A stretch of 52,962 nucleotides of DNA from Candidatus Binataceae bacterium (GCA_030038355.1 JASHPB010000292.1:1-52962); one strand, 5' to 3'; counted from the stretch's first letter, positions 36,117 through 46,076 are shown. Notes: generated from the letters alone by a model not told the origin. A program made the numbers and translations.

Positions 36117-36810
36117 GGAGGTAGGGGCCGCATACGGAATCAGCCCGGTGCTGACTGCCATACGGCTCGAAATTGCAGAAGGCGAAGCCGTAGCTCTGCT
36201 CGGGCGCAACGGAGTGGGCAAGACGACCTTGTTACGTACTATTGCGGGACTGCACCCGATGACAGCCGGCCGGCTGACTTTCGAAGATCGCGATATTACC
36301 ATGATGCCCGCTTACAAGCGTGCTCGACATGGAATCGCGCTGGTACCACAGGGCCGCGGTATATTTCCCCATCTGACGGTCGAGCAGAATCTGCTCCTGG
36401 GATTTTCGGCTGTCAGCGAGAGCATCTCCGGAGCCAAGAACGAAATTCCGGCCTATGTTTTCGAGATGTTTCCGGCCTTGACGCGTTTACGCGCGCGCAA
36501 AGGTGGGGTGCTTAGCGGCGGCGAACAACAGCAACTTGCAATAGGCCGTGCACTTGTCGCGCAGCCGCGGCTAATGTTGCTTGACGAACCCACCGAAGGT
36601 ATTCAGCCGTCAATCGTGAAAGAAATTGGCGAGGCCCTCAACCGAATAAGAAGGGACATGAAAATCGCGATCTTGCTGGTAGAACAATACCTGCAGTTTG
36701 CCTGGACGATCTCCGACCGCTACTACGTCATGCAGCGCGGTAGAATCGTGAAGAGTGGCGACACGCGCGTTCAATCGCCCGACGCGATCGCGCATCTAAT
36801 GAGTGTCTAA
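36103..36810 (+). CDS. urtE: Urea ABC transporter ATP-binding protein
   Basis: A 235-residue ATPase of the LivF type, with Walker A GRNGVGKTTLLRTI, signature LSGGEQQQLAIGRAL, Walker B LMLLDEPTEGIQPSI and the H-loop replaced by ILLVEQYLQFA as is normal in LivF/UrtE proteins. Together with UrtD it powers urea import. Urease structural genes follow after 17 bases. Confidence 0.95.
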   Translation: MLKLEEVGAAYGISPVLTAIRLEIAEGEAVALLGRNGVGKTTLLRTIAGLHPMTAGRLTFEDRDITMMPAYKRARHGIALVPQGRGIFPHLTVEQNLLLGFSAVSESISGAKNEIPAYVFEMFPALTRLRARKGGVLSGGEQQQLAIGRALVAQPRLMLLDEPTEGIQPSIVKEIGEALNRIRRDMKIAILLVEQYLQFAWTISDRYYVMQRGRIVKSGDTRVQSPDAIAHLMSV

Positions 36811-36827
36811 GCTAACGTTGTATCCTG

Positions 36828-37130
36828 ATGCGGCTCACTCCCAGGGAAATTGATAAGCTGCTCATATTCACCGCGGGAGAGCTGGCACGTCGCCGAAGGG
36901 CTCGCGGTCTGAAGCTTAACTATCCGGAAGCAAATGCACTTATCACGGCCGAAATTTTGGAAGGTATTCGAGACGGTCGTTCCGTTTCGGAGCTGATGGA
37001 ATTTGGCGCCACAGTTTTAACCCGCGAAGACGTAATGGAGGGTGTACCTGAGATGCTTGACCAGATCCAGGTTGAGGGAACTTTTCCTGATGGCACAAAA
37101 CTGGTGACTGTCCACCAGCCGATTAGGTGA
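36828..37130 (+). CDS. ureA: Urease gamma subunit
   Basis: A 100-residue protein with the full gamma-subunit pattern: [69 protein letters not shown] (as adjoining blocks). The gamma chain frames the active site of the alpha subunit in the trimeric (abg)3 urease. Separate gamma and beta genes are the usual bacterial arrangement. 30 bases separate it from ureB. Confidence 0.97.
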   Translation: MRLTPREIDKLLIFTAGELARRRRARGLKLNYPEANALITAEILEGIRDGRSVSELMEFGATVLTREDVMEGVPEMLDQIQVEGTFPDGTKLVTVHQPIR

Positions 37131-37160
37131 AAATTTTGAGGACCGCTCAGCAGAATTAAA

Positions 37161-37532
37161 ATGATCCCAGGCGAATACCTCCTTGCTGACGGCGAAATTG
37201 TAGCCAATGCCAATCGCCATACCGAACACCTCCGCGTTGTCAACACGGGTGACCGTCCAATCCAGGTCGGATCACACTTTCACTTCTTCGAAGTCAATCG
37301 AGCGCTGGCCTTCAACCGCTCCAAGGCATTCGGCATGCGACTAAACATTCCCTCGGGCACGGCGATGCGATTCGAACCGGGCGACGACCGGGAAGTTGGC
37401 TTGGTACGTCTCGGCGGCGCAGGGGTGGTATACGGACTAAACAATCTAACCAACGGCCCTACCACGGCAGCACGAAAAGGCGGCGCGCTGCGCCGCGCGC
37501 ACCAGCAGGGTTTCGATCACGACGCGTCATGA
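37161..37532 (+). CDS. ureB: Urease beta subunit
   Basis: A 123-residue protein beginning [17 protein letters not shown], with [28 protein letters not shown], and [17 protein letters not shown], the conserved beta-subunit core. The C-terminal 20 residues are Arg/His-rich. Its stop overlaps the ureC start by four bases. Confidence 0.97.
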   Translation: MIPGEYLLADGEIVANANRHTEHLRVVNTGDRPIQVGSHFHFFEVNRALAFNRSKAFGMRLNIPSGTAMRFEPGDDREVGLVRLGGAGVVYGLNNLTNGPTTAARKGGALRRAHQQGFDHDAS

Positions 37533-39247
37533 CTCTAAGAATCCCGCGCTCACAGTATGCCGAACTTTACGGACCAACGACGGGCGATCGAATCCGTTTG
37601 GCCGACACGGAATTGATTGTTGAAATTGAACGCGACCTGACTGTGCCTGGTGACGAGGCAAAGTTCGGCGGCGGCAAAGCGCTGCGCGATGGAATGGGAC
37701 AGTCTTCGACAGTGAGCTCTGAAGCCGGCGCGCTCGACCTCGTGATAACCAATGCTGTGATCCTTGATCACTGGGGCATCGTGAAGGCCGACATAGGAAT
37801 TCGCGGTGGGCGCATCGTCGCGATTGGCAAAGCCGGCAACCCGGACGTCATGGAGGGGGTCAGCCCTGGTATGGTCGTCGGCGCCGGCACAGAGGCGATC
37901 TCCGCCGAAGGACAGATTGTGACCGCGGGCGCGATCGATGCCCACGTTCACTTTATATGTCCACAGCTTGTCGCCGAAGCTATATCCTCTGGAGTTACGA
38001 CGCTATTTGGTGGAGGCACGGGACCAACTACCGGAACCAAAGCTACCACTTGTACTCCGGGCCCGTGGAATATCCAGCGAATGTTACAAGCCGCGGAGGG
38101 CCTTCCCGTCAACTTGGGCTTTCTGGGTAAGGGCAATTCCTCAACACCCATCCCGTTGCGCGAACAGCTCATGGCCGGTGCAATAGGTCTCAAACTGCAT
38201 GAAGATTGGGGCACCACGCCGGCTGCCATCGATTGCGCGCTCACGGTGGCCGACGAATATGACGTTCAAGTCGCTATACATACCGATACGCTGAACGAAA
38301 GCGGTTTTGTGCAGGACTCGATAGCTGCCTTCAAAGGCCGCACGATTCATACCTATCACACTGAAGGCGCGGGCGGCGGTCATGCTCCGGATATCATAAA
38401 GGTGTGTGGCGAGCCTAACTGCCTACCCTCGTCCACCAATCCAACGATGCCATTCACCGTGAACACTCTCGATGAACATCTCGACATGTTGATGGTTTGC
38501 CATCATCTCGATCCTAAAGTGCCGGAAGATGTAGCTTTCGCCGAGTCCCGCATCCGCGCCGAGACTATCGCTGCCGAAGACATTCTCCATGATCTGGGTG
38601 CGATCAGCATGATGTCCTCGGACGCTCAGGCGATGGGCCGGGTCGGCGAGGTGGTGATCCGAACGTGGCAAACCGCTGACAAGATGAAGCGTCAACGCGG
38701 TTCACTCGAGGGCGACCCCGATCGCAATGACAACTTTAGGGCTCGCCGTTATGTTGCAAAATACTCAATCAATCCGGCGATTGCGCATGGCGTATCGCAC
38801 GAAATCGGCTCGGTTGCCGTTGGTCGTCTGGCGGACCTTGTGATTTGGAAGCCGGCATTCTTCGGCGTCAAACCTGAGCTAGTTCTCAAAGGCGGTATGA
38901 TCGCGTGGGCAGCGATGGGTGATCCTAATGCTTCGATTCCCACTCCCGAGCCTGTGATCTACCGGCCGATGTTCGGCGCCTATGGCCGGGTATCGGCCGA
39001 GTGTTCAGTGACCTTCGTTTCGCGCGCCGCCGAGGATGCAAGGGTCGGCGCTCGCCTCGGACTTGTGCGTAAGACAGTAGCCGTGAGCAGCTGCCGTGGG
39101 CTTTCGAAGCGCGACATGGTCAATAACGACCTGTTACCTCGTATCGAAGTCGATCCGGACACTTACGAGGTGCGCGCCGACGGCAGACTCATAACCTGCG
39201 AGCCTGCGGCGATTCTGCCTATGGCGCAGCGGTATTTCTTATTTTGA
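37529..39247 (+). CDS. ureC: Urease alpha subunit (catalytic)
   Basis: A 572-residue nickel amidohydrolase that splits urea to ammonia and carbamate. Visible active-site parts: [12 protein letters not shown] (two Ni-ligand His), the carbamylated lysine in [42 protein letters not shown], and the flap cysteine and histidines in [13 protein letters not shown]. All are intact and the length is standard, so it should be active. Coupled to ureB and ureE by ATGA overlaps. Confidence 0.98.
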   Translation: MTLRIPRSQYAELYGPTTGDRIRLADTELIVEIERDLTVPGDEAKFGGGKALRDGMGQSSTVSSEAGALDLVITNAVILDHWGIVKADIGIRGGRIVAIGKAGNPDVMEGVSPGMVVGAGTEAISAEGQIVTAGAIDAHVHFICPQLVAEAISSGVTTLFGGGTGPTTGTKATTCTPGPWNIQRMLQAAEGLPVNLGFLGKGNSSTPIPLREQLMAGAIGLKLHEDWGTTPAAIDCALTVADEYDVQVAIHTDTLNESGFVQDSIAAFKGRTIHTYHTEGAGGGHAPDIIKVCGEPNCLPSSTNPTMPFTVNTLDEHLDMLMVCHHLDPKVPEDVAFAESRIRAETIAAEDILHDLGAISMMSSDAQAMGRVGEVVIRTWQTADKMKRQRGSLEGDPDRNDNFRARRYVAKYSINPAIAHGVSHEIGSVAVGRLADLVIWKPAFFGVKPELVLKGGMIAWAAMGDPNASIPTPEPVIYRPMFGAYGRVSAECSVTFVSRAAEDARVGARLGLVRKTVAVSSCRGLSKRDMVNNDLLPRIEVDPDTYEVRADGRLITCEPAAILPMAQRYFLF

Positions 39248-39693
39248 TGACGATTTTCATAGAGCATCTTCCGGTGGTGTTGGGAGTCGAAGAACTATCG
39301 CGCCTTGAGTGCGATACCATTGTGATGACCTCGGAGGAGCGACGGTGGTGTCGGCGGCGCGCCTCCACGACTCAAGGACGAGAGATAGTGCTTGCGCTGC
39401 CGACAGGTACGATACTCGAACCGGGGTCGGTAATTGCAATTCAAAAGAATTGGTATCTTAGAGTCGAGGCGGCGCCTGAAAATGTGCTTGCGGTTAGACC
39501 GTGCAGTCGAGAACAAGCAATAACGATTGCCTTTGAGATTGGCAATCACCACTTTCCTTTGGCTCTCGATGGGGAGGAGCTTCTTGTTCCCGACGATATC
39601 GCGATGGAACAGTTACTCAATCGCCTCGCGGCTCGATGGGAGCGTCGCCGTACGGTCTTTGTACCGCTTGCACGTGGCCATTCTCATGACTAG
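39244..39693 (+). CDS. ureE: Urease accessory protein UreE (nickel chaperone)
   Basis: A 149-residue protein with the UreE domains: an N-terminal peptide-binding part ([23 protein letters not shown], as two blocks) and a metal-binding part with [24 protein letters not shown] in which GNHHFP is the conserved nickel site. The C-terminus ends with only a short HSHD, without the long His tail of some UreEs. It hands nickel to UreG. Its end overlaps ureF by 8 bases. Confidence 0.92.
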   Translation: MMTIFIEHLPVVLGVEELSRLECDTIVMTSEERRWCRRRASTTQGREIVLALPTGTILEPGSVIAIQKNWYLRVEAAPENVLAVRPCSREQAITIAFEIGNHHFPLALDGEELLVPDDIAMEQLLNRLAARWERRRTVFVPLARGHSHD

Positions 39694-40375
39694 CGACGCG
39701 CTGTTAGCGCTTTTGCAGTTTTCTGACGGCCTTTTTCCAGCGGGAACCTACGCGCATTCTTGCGGTCTTGAGACTTTTGTGCAGGAAGCAATCGTCAGCG
39801 ATGCAGACGGCGTCGAACAGTTCTTGCGCGCTTATCTCCAGGGCGCGGTAGCTAGGACAGACGCGTCCGCGGTGATACTAGCAATGCGCGCGGTGGCTTC
39901 GGATGACTTATCGACGTGTCAGAAACTCGACGCAATTCTTGAAGCCATGAAGCCTGTAACCGAGCTGCGAGCTGCTAGCCGCCAGCTCGGCCGCCAGACG
40001 TTGAGAATCGTGGCTGCGCTGGAGGCAGGTCCGCTGATTCGCGAGTTTCTGGATCTTACGGAAGCCGATGTCACGCCTTGCCATCATGCAGTGGCTTTCG
40101 GAATGGCCGGAGCTGCGTTCGACTGGCCCCTGGTGAATGCGGCGGCGTCCTTTCTCTATACCACGGCCGCCGGATTGACCGGTTCTGCTCTGCGCCTGCT
40201 GCCATTGGGTCAGACTCGGGCGCAGATTATCCTTCGAAACGTGGCGCCGCTTATAAGTTCGCTCGCAGACATCGCGACAAAAGTCGGTATTGATGACCTC
40301 TCTAGCTTTGCTCCCGCGATCGAAATAGCTGCTATGAAACACGAGCGGCTGGAGGCGCGCTTATTCAGATCATGA
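39686..40375 (+). CDS. ureF: Urease accessory protein UreF
   Basis: A 229-residue helical protein starting [29 protein letters not shown], the UreF signature, then [34 protein letters not shown] and [13 protein letters not shown] in their usual places. UreF joins UreD and UreG in the complex that opens apo-urease for nickel loading. ATG 39686 lies inside the end of ureE; longer forms of the frame are antisense-like read-through within ureE. Its stop overlaps the ureG start. Confidence 0.93.
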   Translation: MTSDALLALLQFSDGLFPAGTYAHSCGLETFVQEAIVSDADGVEQFLRAYLQGAVARTDASAVILAMRAVASDDLSTCQKLDAILEAMKPVTELRAASRQLGRQTLRIVAALEAGPLIREFLDLTEADVTPCHHAVAFGMAGAAFDWPLVNAAASFLYTTAAGLTGSALRLLPLGQTRAQIILRNVAPLISSLADIATKVGIDDLSSFAPAIEIAAMKHERLEARLFRS

Positions 40376-40983
40376 TGCCTAAACCTCTCAAGATTGGAAT
40401 CGGCGGACCCGTGGGTTCGGGGAAGACCGCGTTGGTAGAAACTCTGTGCCGACGTATGAACGGACCACTGCAACTCGCTGTCGTAACCAACGACATCTAC
40501 ACGCGCGAGGATGCTGAGTTTTTGACGCGGCGGCAGGTCTTGTCGGCCGAAAGGATTCTCGGCGTAGAGACCGGAGGTTGCCCACATACTGCCATTCGTG
40601 AGGATGCTTCGGTCAATATTGAAGCAGTACGCCAGCTAGTCACACGTTTTCCCGACCTTGACCTCGTTATTATCGAAAGTGGCGGTGATAATCTGGCAGC
40701 GACATTCAGTCCGGAACTGGTTGATGCCACGATCTACGTGATCGACGTGGCCGAAGGCGATAAAATTCCGCGCAAAGGCGGCCCGGGAATAATTCGTTCA
40801 GGACTGCTCGTCATCAACAAGATCGATCTCGCTCCATACGTGGGGGCTGATCTGGGAGTCATGGAGCGAGATGCACGTAGAGCGCGAGGAGAACGCCCGT
40901 TTGTATTTACCAATCTCCGAGACGGTACCGGCGCCGATCAGATCGTCGCCTGGATCCGACGAGAATTGCTTTTCGCCGCGTGA
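40372..40983 (+). CDS. ureG: Urease accessory GTPase UreG
   Basis: A 203-residue SIMIBI GTPase. P-loop [15 protein letters not shown], the metal motif [17 protein letters not shown] (CPH nickel site), [19 protein letters not shown] and the NKID specificity motif in [16 protein letters not shown] are all present. It delivers Ni2+ during GTP-driven maturation. A second ATG three bases downstream of the first could also serve. Confidence 0.97.
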   Translation: MMPKPLKIGIGGPVGSGKTALVETLCRRMNGPLQLAVVTNDIYTREDAEFLTRRQVLSAERILGVETGGCPHTAIREDASVNIEAVRQLVTRFPDLDLVIIESGGDNLAATFSPELVDATIYVIDVAEGDKIPRKGGPGIIRSGLLVINKIDLAPYVGADLGVMERDARRARGERPFVFTNLRDGTGADQIVAWIRRELLFAA

Positions 40984-41806
40984 TCGCGTTGGGCGCGATG
41001 GATTCCTTCACTTGACCTTCGCTAGGCGTCGCTCAAGCACCATCTTGCAGAATTGCCGTTTTAGGCATCCGCTTCAGGCGCTCGCGCCAGTGCGTGCGGA
41101 AGATGGTTCGCTTTATGTGATGATGCTTAACACAAGCGGCGGATTGGTTGGCGGCGATCGGCTTCTCACAGAAGTAGAGCTGGGGCCGAAGGCGGAAGCC
41201 CTTCTCATTACAGCCTCGGCGGCGAAGGCCTATCGTACCAACGGCACCCCGTCCATTCAGGATACAGTGGTGCGGATGAAACAAGGGGCGACCCTGGAGT
41301 ATCTGCCGGATCACTTGATTCCGCATCCTGATTCGATCATCCATCAGTCACTCAAGGTCGAGATGGAGCCTGGCTGCCGCGCCATGATCTACGATGCCAT
41401 CGCAGCTGGCCGGATCGCGCGTGGCGAGCGGTGGAATTTTAAAGAGCTGAAGATGGAGACCAGCATTTCGCTGGAGAGCCGACCGGCTTACATAAGTCGT
41501 TCGCTGATCACTCCGGACAGCGAACCCCTGCATCGAATCGGATGGATGCAGAGTTACAGCTATCTCGCGACGATCGTCATCGTAGGCCCGGCCGAGAGCG
41601 ACTGGACGGCACTGTCTTCCGAATTGAACCGCGTTTTGGAGAAATGCTTAGGGATATCAGGTGGAGTTAGTTGCATCAGTCACGGCACTGTGGTGCGCTT
41701 CATGGCCTCCAGCGCTGTCGCATTGAGTTCGGCAAAACGTAACGTTTGGAATATCGGGCGACGATTCCTGCTAGGCCTCGACGCCTTCGAGTTGCGCAAA
41801 TACTAG
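40871..41806 (+). CDS. ureD: Urease accessory protein UreD (UreH)
   Basis: UreD scaffolds urease during nickel insertion. The family part begins [19 protein letters not shown] at 40991 and continues with [54 protein letters not shown] and [15 protein letters not shown] in order, ending at 41806. No ATG, GTG or TTG lies between 40874 and the family start, so the frame's only usable ATG is 40871, inside ureG (113-base overlap), giving 311 residues with an odd N-terminal extension. A non-canonical start or a small sequence error near 40985 would be the other explanation. Last gene of the urea module. Confidence 0.88.
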   Translation: MHVEREENARLYLPISETVPAPIRSSPGSDENCFSPRDRVGRDGFLHLTFARRRSSTILQNCRFRHPLQALAPVRAEDGSLYVMMLNTSGGLVGGDRLLTEVELGPKAEALLITASAAKAYRTNGTPSIQDTVVRMKQGATLEYLPDHLIPHPDSIIHQSLKVEMEPGCRAMIYDAIAAGRIARGERWNFKELKMETSISLESRPAYISRSLITPDSEPLHRIGWMQSYSYLATIVIVGPAESDWTALSSELNRVLEKCLGISGGVSCISHGTVVRFMASSAVALSSAKRNVWNIGRRFLLGLDAFELRKY

Positions 41807-41984
41807 GCGGCGGTGCCACGGCGCATCGGTAGAGAACGTCGGTCCAGCGGCATTAAGTTCGGCCAATACGTGGTTTAAACGGTCTTATAGACTTCACAGA
41901 GATTCAAAGTCGAGTTTGTGGGTCGATCGCGGGTCGAGCAAGAAGTTGTTTAAAGCAATTCGTTCTGTCAGATGCTCGCCGCTG

Positions 41985-42190
41985 AGCTGCGATTCATCTC
42001 GGCAAATCCGATCGAGCTAGTTCACTCTCACATCGCCCGCCGTCCTGAACCGCTGACGAATCGAAACAGCGAAGTATCTCAGCCGCTCTCGGATATCACT
42101 CAGAAACTGCTTGCCAAGAATCCCGAGGATCGATATCAAACAGCGCCACGCATCGTGGCCGATCTCGAGAGCTGTCTCGCTGCAGTAGCG
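41985..42190 (+). pseudogene. C-terminal fragment of a Ser/Thr protein kinase domain
   Basis: The frame reads NPIELVHSHIARRPEPL, then QPLSDITQKLLAKNPEDRYQTA and RIVADLESCLAA. This is the last 60 residues of a Hanks-type kinase domain of the kind found at the front of large kinase-AAA-histidine-kinase proteins. Neither the catalytic loop before it nor the AAA domain after it is present, and the DoxX gene on the other strand starts to overlap it. A relic. Confidence 0.55.
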
Positions 42191-42239
42191 TGCTGCCCCT
42201 TGTCATTGGCCTTCCAACCACGCTGGCGACAATCGTTAG

Positions 42240-42797
42240 TCACGGTTGGCGTTGTTGCTGGTCACGTCTCTTCATCTCGGCGCGCCCTCGACAGATCGCC
42301 ATTCGTCGTGCATCCGCTTTTGACTCAACCCTCTGGCTGGTAATCCTCAGAAATTTATCCACAGCGAGTGGGCCAGGACCAGTCATAACAAGCGCCGCGA
42401 GACAGACGAGGTACAGAAGATCACACTCATATCCCGGAGGACCGAACTGAGCGCCCGCGGGGGTCACGCCAATCAATTTGATAGAGCTGAACCCGTAAGG
42501 CAGGTGCACTGTAAACACTGCAACCAAGAGAACAACGGCCATCGGCACCGCAACGACCGGCACGAGAACACCTAAGATCAGGGCGAAACCTCCCCCGATT
42601 TCCGTAAATATCGTTAGCCAACCCATCAGATGAGGCGCGGGGACGCCCATCGCGTGCAGAATTGTTGCGAATGCTTCAGGTCCCTTGGATAGTTTGGCGA
42701 AACCATGTTCCATGAAGCCAAATCCAACGATCAGCCGCAGCGGCAATGGAGCCCATCGCGCGTACCGATATTGAGCAAAAAGATCGATGAGGAACAT
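42240..42797 (-). CDS. DoxX-family membrane protein
   Basis: A 185-residue protein with four hydrophobic helices. LRLIVGFGFMEHGFAKLSKGPEAFA, then HLMGWLTIFTEIGGGFALILG and VPMAVVLLVAVFTVHLPYGF are typical of DoxX. DoxX proteins take part in thiol or quinone redox at the membrane and are often induced by oxidative stress. The C-terminal 35 residues are basic and may be read-through past the normal end. Coupled to the SnoaL-like gene by an ATGA overlap; the pair lies downstream of a SigF-type promoter. Confidence 0.85.
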   Translation of the reverse strand: MFLIDLFAQYRYARWAPLPLRLIVGFGFMEHGFAKLSKGPEAFATILHAMGVPAPHLMGWLTIFTEIGGGFALILGVLVPVVAVPMAVVLLVAVFTVHLPYGFSSIKLIGVTPAGAQFGPPGYECDLLYLVCLAALVMTGPGPLAVDKFLRITSQRVESKADARRMAICRGRAEMKRRDQQQRQP

Positions 42798-43462
42798 CAG
42801 ACAGAATTCCTTTGTTTCTGTTTCGCCGGTGACAATGCATGGTCACCGGGCGCAGCCGTTTTCAATTTTGGAGTGATCGTACGGCAGCTCGTCGTGACGT
42901 GCCGTTGGAGTATCGATACTCGAACGCTTGGCACACCTGGCTCAAACAGCATCGCGCGCGGCCAGGTAGTTTCACTGATGTACTGTGGCGTGCTGCGCAC
43001 CAACTTGGATATCACGCAAACGGCGTTGAAGTGCTGAGCCTGGTCCCAGTACAGGTGTTCGTGCGCCAACTTGTTGCCCGCGAACTTAACCACCGCGACA
43101 AAAGCGATTTCGACGCGCTTTCCCGTGGGCGGGATGCCTGGCAGCAGCCAATCCATTGAGATGGTGTGGGTGAATCGTGCCACCACTTCATCCACCAGGC
43201 TGTCCCGGCCGATAGTCCGCGAGACCGAGAGAATTTCCATATCCGGCGGAATCTGCGACAAGAAATGTTTCGAATAGAACTCGTACACCTCGCGCCTGCC
43301 ATTTCCCCCGATCAATACTGAGAGTTGCTTGACGAGCGGGTTCTCAACCATAGTTCCGATGGTTTCATCTGCCGCGTGCGCACCGAATTTTGTACGTACG
43401 TGTTCGTCCCAAAGATCACTGAGTTTCTGTTGTTCGGCGCCTAATGCTTCGTGTTGCGACAT
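42797..43462 (-). CDS. SnoaL/NTF2-like protein
   Basis: A 221-residue protein. Residues about 25-145 are a SnoaL-like cone fold: MVENPLVKQLSVLIGG, REVYEFYSKHFLSQIPPDM, VDEVVARFTHTISMDWLLPG, and KLAHEHLYWDQA near the active site. The family includes ester cyclases and stress-linked proteins of unknown role. The C-terminal 70 residues (after WDQA) do not look like the family and may come from a frameshift. A GTAACT-N16-CGAA promoter lies 89 bases upstream of ATG 43462. It is co-transcribed with doxX. Confidence 0.7.
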   Translation of the reverse strand: MSQHEALGAEQQKLSDLWDEHVRTKFGAHAADETIGTMVENPLVKQLSVLIGGNGRREVYEFYSKHFLSQIPPDMEILSVSRTIGRDSLVDEVVARFTHTISMDWLLPGIPPTGKRVEIAFVAVVKFAGNKLAHEHLYWDQAQHFNAVCVISKLVRSTPQYISETTWPRAMLFEPGVPSVRVSILQRHVTTSCRTITPKLKTAAPGDHALSPAKQKQRNSV

Positions 43463-43786
43463 GAGCTGATACTGCTAACGTATGTCCAGAGTCCGCTACG
43501 AAAACTTCGAACGGACCGGGTCGGCTGGCTAATGCGTCTATGTGAGTGAGTTCGAGATGAAGGTGGGATTAGTTACATTTCAGTCGCAGCAATAAACAGC
43601 CATACGAGGAAAGGTCGTCGAGATGCGTCACACGCGAAATTTCAGCACTGATTATCATTTCGCGCGGTGCCTGCAGATCGGATTATTAAATCGTACCTGG
43701 CGGCCTAAGGGTGTTCCTTGGGCTCAGGGTTGGAGACCAAAATCGTTTAATTTTGCGGCGCCATCATAATCTCGAATACGCTGCAC
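43463..43786 (-). other. Intergenic region between nrsF and the SnoaL gene
   Basis: About 320 bases with no gene. It contains the SigF-type promoter at 43551-43576; no terminator for sigF-nrsF was recognised. Confidence 0.4.
43551..43576 (-). promoter_or_regulatory. SigF-type ECF promoter (GTAACT-N16-CGAA)
   Basis: On the minus strand GTAACT (43576-43571) and CGAA (43554-43551) are exactly 16 bases apart, matching the GTAACC-N16-CGAA consensus reported for Caulobacter SigF. It is 89 bases upstream of the SnoaL-DoxX pair. Confidence 0.65.
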
Positions 43787-44437
43787 TTACCATCGAAGGA
43801 GGCGAGGTCCGAGTTGCGCTCCTATTAACGCGCAGAGTGCGATTGCTGCACCATAGCACACGGCGATAAAGGGGATTGCATCGGTTGTGCAGGCAAAGGC
43901 GTAAGCGGCAGCGCCTAGTCCACCGGCTGCGACTCCTGCGATCGCGCCGCTAAGACTGGGTCGTGTCGGTGCGCCCTGACGAAGAGCCCCGATCAGTGCT
44001 GCGAACGGGATTACGGAAAAAAAGATGATGCACAGCAGGCACCGTGCGGGTGAAGCGGGAGTTGCACCACGGAGCATACCGCTCCAAATGGGCAGCGGAA
44101 CGAACAGAAGCATCGCAAGAGCTGCAGCGAGGACTGCAAGGAATGGCAGGAAAATTGTTTCCGTGGGCGTCGCTTTCTCCAAACCTGGCCGCATTGATTT
44201 GAGCAAAAGAGGGGAGGCTGTCCCAATCACGCTGAGCGCGAAGAGCAATTTAAGCGCGGTCCATACGAGATGAGCGCTTGAATCAAGATCCGGTCGAGGC
44301 CCTACTGTCGCCAACATCAAACTAAGCGCAGTCGCGCTACCCATGAGTATCGCCAGCAGCAACGTCTTTCCGAACCGGACGCGTCCGACGGGCTCCAGGT
44401 TCGAGCTGAGCAGGTCGATGAGCCGATCGGTATTCAC
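43787..44437 (-). CDS. nrsF: NrsF-type (DUF1109) anti-sigma factor
   Basis: A 216-residue membrane protein: MNTDRLIDLLSSNLEPVGRV cytoplasmic start, then six hydrophobic helices (LLLAILMGSATALSLMLATV, LLFALSVIGTASPLLLKSM, IFLPFLAVLAAALAMLLFV, LLCIIFFSVIPFAALIGALR, and two more). The layout matches DUF1109/NrsF, which holds SigF at the membrane until heavy-metal or oxidative stress. The conserved cysteine of CLLCII is present. Its ATG overlaps the sigF stop. Confidence 0.88.
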   Translation of the reverse strand: MNTDRLIDLLSSNLEPVGRVRFGKTLLLAILMGSATALSLMLATVGPRPDLDSSAHLVWTALKLLFALSVIGTASPLLLKSMRPGLEKATPTETIFLPFLAVLAAALAMLLFVPLPIWSGMLRGATPASPARCLLCIIFFSVIPFAALIGALRQGAPTRPSLSGAIAGVAAGGLGAAAYAFACTTDAIPFIAVCYGAAIALCALIGAQLGPRLLRW

Positions 44438-45003
44438 GCGCCTTTCTCCTTGCGGATCCGCGCCGCCAAGGATTTCATGCCCCGATGCACGGCGACCTTT
44501 ACCGCGGACTCGGACATTCCAGTGCGGCGGGCGGCCTCACTTACACTCAACCCCTCAAGCTTTACATACTGAATCGCGTCTCTGGTTTTGGTCGAAATCT
44601 CCGCCAAAAGTCGTTGCAGATCGATGCCGCTGTCGATCGCCGTCATATCGCTGTCTGACGTCAATTCATGAGCGTTCTCGAGCGGAAGATTCTTGAATGA
44701 CGACTTGGTTCGGCGAAGGTAATCCAGAAATTTGTAGCGCGCAATTGCGTAGATCCAGGGCGTGAACGGTTGTGTGGGATCGTAAGTATGCCGATGAGTA
44801 TGGATGGCAATGAGGGCTTCCTGGAGGAGGTCCTCCGCTTCCGTCGGACCGTGTCCGATCTGCGCAAAGCGGTGCCTGTAGTAGGCGCGCAAGTGAGAGG
44901 TCAATCGCTCCAAAAGCTGGTGGTAAGCCGATCCCTCGCCGTGGAGACCGGCTATCATGAGAGCCCGAAGCTCGCGCTCGTGAAAATGAGCGGGTTCGTC
45001 CAT
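44434..45003 (-). CDS. sigF: ECF RNA polymerase sigma factor, SigF-like
   Basis: A 189-residue ECF sigma. Region 2: HFHERELRALMIAGL, LERLTSHLRAYYRHRFAQ, EDLLQEALIAIHTHRHTYD (region 2.2), FTPWIYAIARYKFLDYLRR (2.3-2.4). Region 4: QLRDAIQYVKLEGLSVSEAA in the equivalent place and RRTGMSESAVKVAVHRGMKSL, the DNA-binding helix. I chose ATG 45003; the frame upstream is not family-like. Downstream nrsF is translationally coupled. A SigF-type promoter lies about 470 bases upstream, in front of a small ORF, so the gene is probably autoregulated. Confidence 0.92.
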   Translation of the reverse strand: MDEPAHFHERELRALMIAGLHGEGSAYHQLLERLTSHLRAYYRHRFAQIGHGPTEAEDLLQEALIAIHTHRHTYDPTQPFTPWIYAIARYKFLDYLRRTKSSFKNLPLENAHELTSDSDMTAIDSGIDLQRLLAEISTKTRDAIQYVKLEGLSVSEAARRTGMSESAVKVAVHRGMKSLAARIRKEKGA

Positions 45004-45201
45004 TTCTAAGTAGCAGGCGCTCCGCAGCACTACTCCATAGTGCAAGCCGTCTGGCGGCATTCAGGGGTGATAATTTGTTAGATGCGGCAAATTCCAGATC
45101 GTTTCGAAAATGGCAAGTCAACAAAATCGAATAGACTTTTGCCGGATCAGTGTCGTCGCTATCAGGCAGCATGCGCCGACCCCACGATTTCACCGAGATT
45201 C

Positions 45202-45420
45202 CTATTGCCCAATTCGTTGCGATTCCAGGTCAAAGCAAGGTGACCTTTCTTCGATCGAACGGCAAGCGTCTCGCATCGCCTGCATTTCTTTCACGCTCGC
45301 ACCGATCCTTCCAATCTCGCTACTTTCTTCTATCAGCGTCCAGAACCAGGATCCTTCACTCATCCATATCGCAAAATCAACGCCGAGATAGGTCTTACGA
45401 ATGCACAAGACAGTGCTCAT
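45202..45420 (-). CDS. Small hypothetical protein upstream of sigF
   Basis: A 72-residue protein from ATG 45420. YLGVDFAIWMSEGSWFWTLI is followed by EMQAMRDACRSIEER. The aromatic-rich front and helical tail with a cysteine suggest a real small protein, not chance coding. I do not recognise the family. It starts 54 bases downstream of a SigF-type promoter and is followed on the same strand by sigF-nrsF, so it is probably the first gene of that operon and a stress-response product. Confidence 0.5.
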   Translation of the reverse strand: MSTVLCIRKTYLGVDFAIWMSEGSWFWTLIEESSEIGRIGASVKEMQAMRDACRSIEERSPCFDLESQRIGQ

Positions 45421-45473
45421 CAATCATTCTGGCGGTTTCACGCGAACAATAGACCACAGCCATCACCCGTTAG

Positions 45474-45499
45474 TTCGAAGGCGCTCGAAAGTTGGTTAC
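45474..45499 (-). promoter_or_regulatory. SigF-type ECF promoter (GTAACC-N16-CGAA)
   Basis: On the minus strand GTAACC (45499-45494) and CGAA (45477-45474) are separated by 16 bases, an exact match to the Caulobacter SigF consensus. It precedes the 45202-45420 ORF and sigF-nrsF, giving autoregulation. Confidence 0.7.
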
Positions 45500-45651
45500 A
45501 TCCAATGATATCGACGGGTAACTTCTTCGAAGTCGTTCGAACCTGGCAGATGAGGGTATTTGTTTGGCGCCAATAACTAATCGGCCAACAAATGCGCGTG
45601 ATCGCTTGACAGATTGGTCTGACCATTATAAAGTCTTACCATAGATTGGGA

Positions 45652-45999
45652 ATGGCAAGGAGAACGAGATTGAGCTCCAAACCTACGCCCTGTTACTTAA
45701 TTGGGTTGCTCCGGGTTAGGAACTTCGAGGAGTACATTCAACGCTACGGGATGCCGGCGATGGCGCACCTTCAAGCCGCAGGCGCGGAAGTCTTGGTGGC
45801 CGCGCCGCAGGCAGAACCGCTGGAAGGCGAATGGAATTGTAACTGGACGGTAGTGATCAAGTTTCCCAGCAAGGCGGCAGCGACCGCATTCTATAATGCC
45901 CCCGGATACAAGCCGCTCCGAGAACTCAGGATCAACGAACTCACCGATGGCGGTTCGCTCGTACTGGTGCAAGGCTTCGACCCATCGGCGCCGAGATAA
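45652..45999 (+). CDS. DUF1330-family protein
   Basis: A 115-residue ferredoxin-like-fold protein from ATG 45652. CYLIGLLRVRNFEEYIQRYG is the usual DUF1330 front, WNCNWTVVIKFPSKAAATAFYNAPGYKPLRELR the core (strand, then the FxSxxAAxxFYxxPxYxxLxxLR motif). The function of the family is unknown; members occur near catabolic genes. A TTG six bases upstream is a possible alternative start. A GntR regulator gene follows in the same direction. Confidence 0.8.
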   Translation: MARRTRLSSKPTPCYLIGLLRVRNFEEYIQRYGMPAMAHLQAAGAEVLVAAPQAEPLEGEWNCNWTVVIKFPSKAAATAFYNAPGYKPLRELRINELTDGGSLVLVQGFDPSAPR

Positions 46000-46076
46000 G
46001 CGAAAACTTTTTGATTACTCGTCTGCAAATTGACTTCCAGGTCAGGCGCGTAAGTTGAGCAGGGTCGAGGCGAGGA

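Noticed and set aside
45514-45539. Plus-strand GTAACT...CGAA that could be a SigF promoter for the DUF1330 gene
   Set aside because: The boxes are 14, not 16, bases apart and the CGAA lies in a TTCGAA-rich stretch, so it is likely chance.
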